Source: Serratia sp. UGAL515B_01 (lineage in GTDB: Bacteria > Pseudomonadota > Gammaproteobacteria > Enterobacterales > Enterobacteriaceae). Taken from it: 64,000 nt of DNA. Numbering within the stretch: the first letter of the stretch is position 1; each line of letters opens with the position of its first letter. The DNA is taken from assembly GCF_033095805.1 (NCBI RefSeq), contig NZ_CP109901.1, forward strand, positions 1,736,001-1,800,000, read 5' to 3'. Below the pieces are notes generated by a model, which was not told the origin of the DNA, made no database searches, and saw nothing but the letters and a program-made list of their open reading frames with translations. This document shows, one piece after another, positions 59,957 through 64,000 of the stretch. Both the position numbers and the translations under genes were made by a program.

Positions 59957-61527
59957 AATCCTGCCGTACGTTTAGATTGCGAATATAAAAGCCAGGTTAA
60001 TGGAAGTGACAATGTCACTATTATCAGTGCGTAAGGTGCAGCGGCAACATAATCGATTTCACTGGTCAGTGCCCAGAACCCCGTTGCCAGTGTGCGGGTG
60101 CCCGTAGGTGCGAGCAGTAAAGTTGCTGTGAGTTCGTTGGTAATCGCTAAAAATACCAGCGCTGCACCAGCTGCCGCTCCTGGTGCAGCCAACCGTAAGG
60201 TGGTACTCAACAACGCCTGAAAAGGTGTTCGCCCAAGACTGCGAGCTACGTTTTCCAGTTCAATCGGAGCCTGAGCAATTCCTGCACGCAAATTAACCAG
60301 TGCTCTGGGCATAAACATCAGCAGATAGGCCAACAGCAGGGTAATTTCTGTCTGATATATTGGACGGAATGTATGGATAGTGATGGTGACCAAGGCTAAT
60401 GCAACGACAATGCCAGGCAAGGAGCTGGTGACGTAATTGCATCCCTCTAGTACACGGTAAAAGCGTGTGGGATAGCGAACCGAAAGCCAAGCCATTGGAA
60501 TAGCACACAAAGTAATAATGATAGCGCCACTGGCAGCTAACGTCAGAGTTTGCCAAACAGCGGGCCACAGGTCGTTGTTGTGCCAGACATCAACGCCCCC
60601 AAGATACAACCAGCGCGTAAGCGTAACAAACGGTACACCTAATGCCAGTAGGGTCAAGCACAGCGGAAGCAGTTGGCAAAGTAGACTCACTATCGGGCTA
60701 AGAGCATGCAGGGTTCTTCTGCGGGCACTTCCTGAACCCACACGTGCATATCGAGCCTGACCGCGACTGACTGCCTCCACCATCAAGAGCATCAAACAAC
60801 ACAATACCAAGACCCCTGCCAGCATATTGGCGGCTGGGCCGTTAAAGGTGGACTGGAATTGATCAAAAATAGCGGTAGTGAAGGTATCAAACCGGATCAT
60901 GGCGTACAGTCCGTATTCTGCCAACAAATGCAACGCAACCAGCAGACTTCCCCCCCATATAGCCAGTTTAAGTTGAGGCAGAACAACACGGAAAAAAACC
61001 ATAAGGGGACGAGTACCCAGTGAGGTAGCCACATCTTCGATCCCCGGGTCAAGCCTGCGCAAAACGGCAGAAACGGGTAAGTAGATAAATGGGAAATAGG
61101 CAATTACTGAGATAAAAACCCCGGCAGCCAGACCGTTCATTGAGGGCCATAAACTGATCCAGGCATAGCTTTGAACAAATGCGGGTACCGCTAATGGCGC
61201 GGTAGCTAAAATAGACCAGACACGGCGGCCTGGCAACTGGGTGCGTTCTGTTAGCCACGCCAAAGCTACGCCAAGTAATGCGCAAAGGGGTAGGGTGAAA
61301 ACCATCAGCAACAGGGTATTGGTCAGCAATTCCCCGACTCGAGGCCGAAAAACTAAAGTTTTAACCGTCTGCCAACCGGTGTCGATGGCAACACTAATCA
61401 CAAATCCCAGCGGCAATAGCGCCAACAACGACAGCAGCAGGGCGCAAATGACAATCCACAGTCCGGGCTGTTGTTGATGCAATCTGCTTGGTGCCGCAAG
61501 GGCAGTAACTAAAGAATGATTCGACAT
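59953..61527 (-). CDS. sfuB: Iron(III) ABC transporter permease (SfuB/FbpB)
   Basis: SfuB is the inner-membrane permease, a fused protein with two permease modules and about 12 segments. Two EAA loops are visible ([23 protein letters not shown] and [19 protein letters not shown]). I use the ATG at 61527 (524 residues, near the 527 of S. marcescens SfuB) because the GTG seven codons upstream (61548) has no spaced ribosome site. It follows sfuA closely. Confidence 0.92.
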   Translation of the reverse strand: MSNHSLVTALAAPSRLHQQQPGLWIVICALLLSLLALLPLGFVISVAIDTGWQTVKTLVFRPRVGELLTNTLLLMVFTLPLCALLGVALAWLTERTQLPGRRVWSILATAPLAVPAFVQSYAWISLWPSMNGLAAGVFISVIAYFPFIYLPVSAVLRRLDPGIEDVATSLGTRPLMVFFRVVLPQLKLAIWGGSLLVALHLLAEYGLYAMIRFDTFTTAIFDQFQSTFNGPAANMLAGVLVLCCLMLLMVEAVSRGQARYARVGSGSARRRTLHALSPIVSLLCQLLPLCLTLLALGVPFVTLTRWLYLGGVDVWHNNDLWPAVWQTLTLAASGAIIITLCAIPMAWLSVRYPTRFYRVLEGCNYVTSSLPGIVVALALVTITIHTFRPIYQTEITLLLAYLLMFMPRALVNLRAGIAQAPIELENVARSLGRTPFQALLSTTLRLAAPGAAAGAALVFLAITNELTATLLLAPTGTRTLATGFWALTSEIDYVAAAPYALIIVTLSLPLTWLLYSQSKRTAGL

Positions 61528-61561
61528 GACGGAAAAATACCTTTTCACCCTACAATCTGCC

Positions 61562-62578
61562 TTACAGCAGGCCAGCCTCGGTCATTAGCTCGACTACTTT
61601 TTTGCTGTTCAACTTAGAGGGTTCAACCTTGGGAGCATTCAGCTCTTTCAGCGGTACCAGCTTAGGATTTGAGGCGGCTCCCACACCGACGGCATATTCA
61701 AAAGCGGTGTTAGTACGCAAAATTTCTTGGCCCTGTTTGCCAGTGATCCATTTTATAAACTCTTGTGCCTGCTGTGGATGCTTGCTGGATGCCAACACGC
61801 CTCCACCAGATATGCTGACAAAAGCACCTGGGTCCTGCTGTTGGAAATAGTGCAGTTTGATATTTTTACTGTTTTCACCCGTCTTAGCACTGTCAACAAA
61901 TGGGTAGTAGTGATAAATCACGCCGCTGTCGATCTGGCCAGCATTGACTGCCTTCATCACTGTACTGTTACCTTTATAGGCAGTGAAATTGGTTTTCATC
62001 GCTTTCAGCCATTCCCGTGTAGCTTGTTCGCCTTTCAGCTCCAGCAATGCACTGACAATAGCCTGGAAATCAGCGCCTGAAGGTGAGGCTGCCCAGCGGC
62101 CTTTCCACTCAGGTTTCGCCAGATCCAGCAAAGATTCGGGTAACTGGGTTTCACTGATTTTGGCCGGGTTGTAGACGAAAACGGTAGAACGCGCGGCAAT
62201 ACCAGTCCAACGTCCATGGTCTGGACGATACTGAGGGTCAACCTGTGCGGAGGTATCTACATTCAATGGTGCTAACAGCTTTGCATTGTCAACCAGTACC
62301 ATTGCCGGCGAGTTTTCAGTCAGAAAAACGTCAGCAGGTGAAGCACTGCCTTCCTGTACCAACTGGTTACCCAACTCACTATCACCACCGTTACGCAAAG
62401 TCACTTTAATGCCGGTGTCTTTGGTAAAGCCCTCTACCCAAGATTTCACCAGATTTTCATGTTGAGCGTTGTAAACCACCAGGCCAAGTTCGTTATCGGC
62501 AGCGTTGGCTGAGAAAGTCAGCGCCATTGATGAGGCAAGCAGGGTAAAAGAGATAAGAGAAGTGACATTCAATTTCAT
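61562..62578 (-). CDS. sfuA: Periplasmic iron(III)-binding protein (SfuA/FbpA)
   Basis: SfuA binds free ferric iron in the periplasm and passes it to SfuB/SfuC. The 338-residue precursor equals S. marcescens SfuA in length. It has a signal peptide (about 1-26, ending SANA) and the transferrin-like tyrosine pair at Tyr224-Tyr225 (IYHYYPF) that coordinates Fe3+. It is the first gene of sfuABC. Confidence 0.94.
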   Translation of the reverse strand: MKLNVTSLISFTLLASSMALTFSANAADNELGLVVYNAQHENLVKSWVEGFTKDTGIKVTLRNGGDSELGNQLVQEGSASPADVFLTENSPAMVLVDNAKLLAPLNVDTSAQVDPQYRPDHGRWTGIAARSTVFVYNPAKISETQLPESLLDLAKPEWKGRWAASPSGADFQAIVSALLELKGEQATREWLKAMKTNFTAYKGNSTVMKAVNAGQIDSGVIYHYYPFVDSAKTGENSKNIKLHYFQQQDPGAFVSISGGGVLASSKHPQQAQEFIKWITGKQGQEILRTNTAFEYAVGVGAASNPKLVPLKELNAPKVEPSKLNSKKVVELMTEAGLL

Positions 62579-62650
62579 ACCGTCGTCCTTATTGAAAGCA
62601 AAAATTTTCTGGTAAACAGAAGCTGCATGATTGTATCCAATAACATCAGG

Positions 62651-62669
62651 AATGATAGTGAAATTGATT
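62651..62669. promoter_or_regulatory. Possible Fur site upstream of sfuA (weak)
   Basis: AATGATAGTGAAATTGATT, about 75 bases ahead of sfuA, keeps the NAT-type hexamer rhythm of Fur sites but matches the 19-base consensus at only about half of its positions. Iron control of sfuABC is expected from the family; this exact site is a guess. Confidence 0.3.
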
Positions 62670-63080
62670 CGTATTAGAGTAAATTACCCTCGGTTTTTCC
62701 TAGGTCTTAATATCATTTGGAAATAATCGACTGAAAAAACAGAAAATTCCTAAAGGATAGTATTCACATCAACTACGCGTTTGCCTCAATTGGGCTGCTC
62801 GAGGCCGGAAACAATTTTGCTTCAGGAGTCTATCTATGACAAGCCAAATCTGTGACTTGTCTACTGCATGCCTTTTCTGCGGCAACTGAAAGAAAAATCA
62901 CTTTAGAGCCTGTTGTACTTACAGTGTGAAAGGCCCAAGGCCAACAAGGTAGAAGACGGTTCTGGGGAGCAGGAGCCACGGAGTGCAATGCTGTGCTTGG
63001 AATGAAGGATCAAAAAGACTTTTCTTAAATATAACCTCAACGAGATGAACGTTTTAGAAAGTTATCCGTGTTGATATGCC
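62670..63080. other. Gene-free stretch between sfuA and the mgtE leader
   Basis: About 410 bases contain no gene, RNA or repeat that I can recognise. Confidence 0.5.
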
Positions 63081-63086
63081 TATAAT
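63081..63086 (+). promoter_or_regulatory. -10 element of the mgtE leader
   Basis: A perfect TATAAT lies 27 bases before the riboswitch. This predicts a transcript that starts just ahead of the M-box. The -35 region is poor. Confidence 0.5.
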
Positions 63087-63107
63087 GACCGCGAAGTATA
63101 CATGCAG

Positions 63108-63271
63108 TATCTCGTTTGGCGAGGCTCCTATACAAACACAGGTTACTGATCTGACGACATCGAGAGATGCCCAAGGTTAAGACAGGCTTCATCGGATTAA
63201 GGTGTAGCCCAAGGTAACTTCTGAATTTTTCAGATACGTTGTATAGTGCTAAAACCTGGACGCGGAGATAG
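63108..63271 (+). ncRNA. M-box (ykoK) Mg2+-sensing riboswitch
   Basis: The leader carries the conserved M-box blocks in order: GCGAGGCTCCTATAC (63120 on), GACGACATCGAGAGATGCC (63153 on), GGCTTCATCGGATTAAGGTG (63185 on) and GTTGTATAGTGCTAAAACC (63238 on). The outer helix closes with TATCTC (63109) against GAGATA (63266). M-boxes fold in high Mg2+ and turn off Mg2+ transporter genes. Here the next gene, 75 bases on, is an mgtE, which agrees. I see no obvious terminator in the 75 bases, so the switch may act on translation or by another mechanism. Confidence 0.9.
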
Positions 63272-63346
63272 GCTTTCTGCACTCCCTCTTTGGTTAACGC
63301 CCCTATGCGATTCACTGTTGAAGTCAAACAGAAAATAGGGACTAAC

Positions 63347-64000
63347 ATGATTAAATCACTTCCATACTCATCAGCGATGGCAGTTACCCCTGCAATTGCG
63401 CATGAAGAGTCATCTATTGCCAGCTACATGAGCGATGATTTCATCACTGTATCCGGTAATATCTCTGTTAAAGAAGCGAAAGATTACTTCCTGTCGCAAC
63501 TCAAAACTGATGAGATACCTAGTCAAATTTTTATTACTGCTGACGATTATCATCTGCGGGGTATGTTGTCGGTAAAAACGCTGCTGCAATGCAATGACGG
63601 TGACAGAGTTTTAGGGTCGATGATGAACCACAACTATCTTCACCTATCACCGGAAGATGATAGAAATGACGTCGCTCATTTATTAGGTCGGGGAGGGCTG
63701 GATGTTGTACCTGTCGTGGTGAATAAAACCTTGGTGGGTGTATTGGGTGAAAGAGAAATTGCTCGCTTGATCGCAGATGAATATACCGAGGATGCACAAC
63801 GTCAAGGGGCCAGTTTGCCACTGGATAAACCCTATCTGGAAACCAGCCCTTGGGAATTATGGCGTAAACGTGTCGTTTGGTTGCTCATGTTGTTTGTCGC
63901 AGAGGCTTATACCGGCAACGTCCTAAAAGCATTTGAGGAGCAGCTGGAGGCGGCTATTGCCTTAGCCTTCTTTATCCCATTGCTGATTGGGACCGGAGGC
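63347..64000 (+). CDS. mgtE: Mg2+ transporter MgtE, short form without N domain (partial, runs off window)
   Basis: The open frame from the ATG at 63347 continues past the window end (218 codons seen). Two CBS domains (about 24-80 and 87-145) are followed by the connecting block ETSPWELWRKRVVWLLMLFVAEAYTG split across the first membrane segment (about 175-190). A second hydrophobic stretch then ends FIPLLIGTGG, typical of MgtE. The usual N domain of about 130 residues before the CBS pair is missing, and the riboswitch 75 bases upstream leaves no room for it. The protein should import Mg2+, gated by the CBS domains. Confidence 0.88.
   Translation, partial: MIKSLPYSSAMAVTPAIAHEESSIASYMSDDFITVSGNISVKEAKDYFLSQLKTDEIPSQIFITADDYHLRGMLSVKTLLQCNDGDRVLGSMMNHNYLHLSPEDDRNDVAHLLGRGGLDVVPVVVNKTLVGVLGEREIARLIADEYTEDAQRQGASLPLDKPYLETSPWELWRKRVVWLLMLFVAEAYTGNVLKAFEEQLEAAIALAFFIPLLIGTGG

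Overview
The window is chromosomal DNA from an enterobacterium. Gene content and order follow the Escherichia/Yersinia/Serratia backbone almost throughout. The SfuABC-type iron transporter, the TonB N-terminus and the ugd/epimerase pair point to the Serratia lineage. Several genes that free-living relatives keep survive only as scraps: a UDP-glucuronate 4-epimerase, tdk, tyrR and the ompW signal peptide. The spacers around them are long and AT-rich. That pattern fits a host-associated Serratia undergoing genome reduction, such as an S. symbiotica-type strain. The species assignment is inference, not proof. The replication terminus lies in or near this stretch, because tus and a Ter site are present.

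Layout. (1) 1-11.2 kb: end of msrB, yeaC, pncA-ansA, sppA, ydjA, selD-selU-topB, nudG, xthA and a LOG-family gene. (2) 11.3-21.5 kb: two tandem tRNA-Tyr genes, purU, ychJ, rssA-rssB, a dispersed repeat, galU-ugd, a wrecked epimerase gene, hns and a tdk remnant. (3) 21.5-38.3 kb: adhE, ychE, oppABCDF, yciU-clsA, a damaged ompW, yciC-yciB-yciA, tonB and yciI. (4) 38.4-49.1 kb: malY-malX with divergent malI and two MalI operators, a small secreted protein, ydgA with a 54-bp tandem repeat, manA, fumC, and tus with its Ter site. (5) 49.2-57.4 kb: ynfM, mlc, ynfK, a 14-TM drug exporter, ynfD/ynfB/ynfA, a second copy of the dispersed repeat, ydfG and a tyrR stub. (6) 57.4-64 kb: a TAP-like secreted hydrolase, the sfuCBA iron transporter, and an Mg2+-sensing M-box riboswitch ahead of a short mgtE that runs off the window.

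How the genes work together. selD makes selenophosphate and selU uses it to modify tRNA wobble uridines. rssA-rssB is the RpoS-proteolysis locus. galU and ugd make UDP-glucuronate, but the next enzyme is dead. oppABCDF is an intact peptide importer. tonB and sfuABC serve iron supply, and tonB carries a recognisable Fur operator. malI controls malXY. mlc is a global sugar repressor. tus and Ter halt replication forks.

I found no convincing undescribed multi-gene system. The most informative non-routine signals are the M-box/short-MgtE pair, the dispersed repeat (one copy abuts galU, the other supplies the ynfA stop codon), the repeat tail of YdgA, and the set of datable gene remnants.
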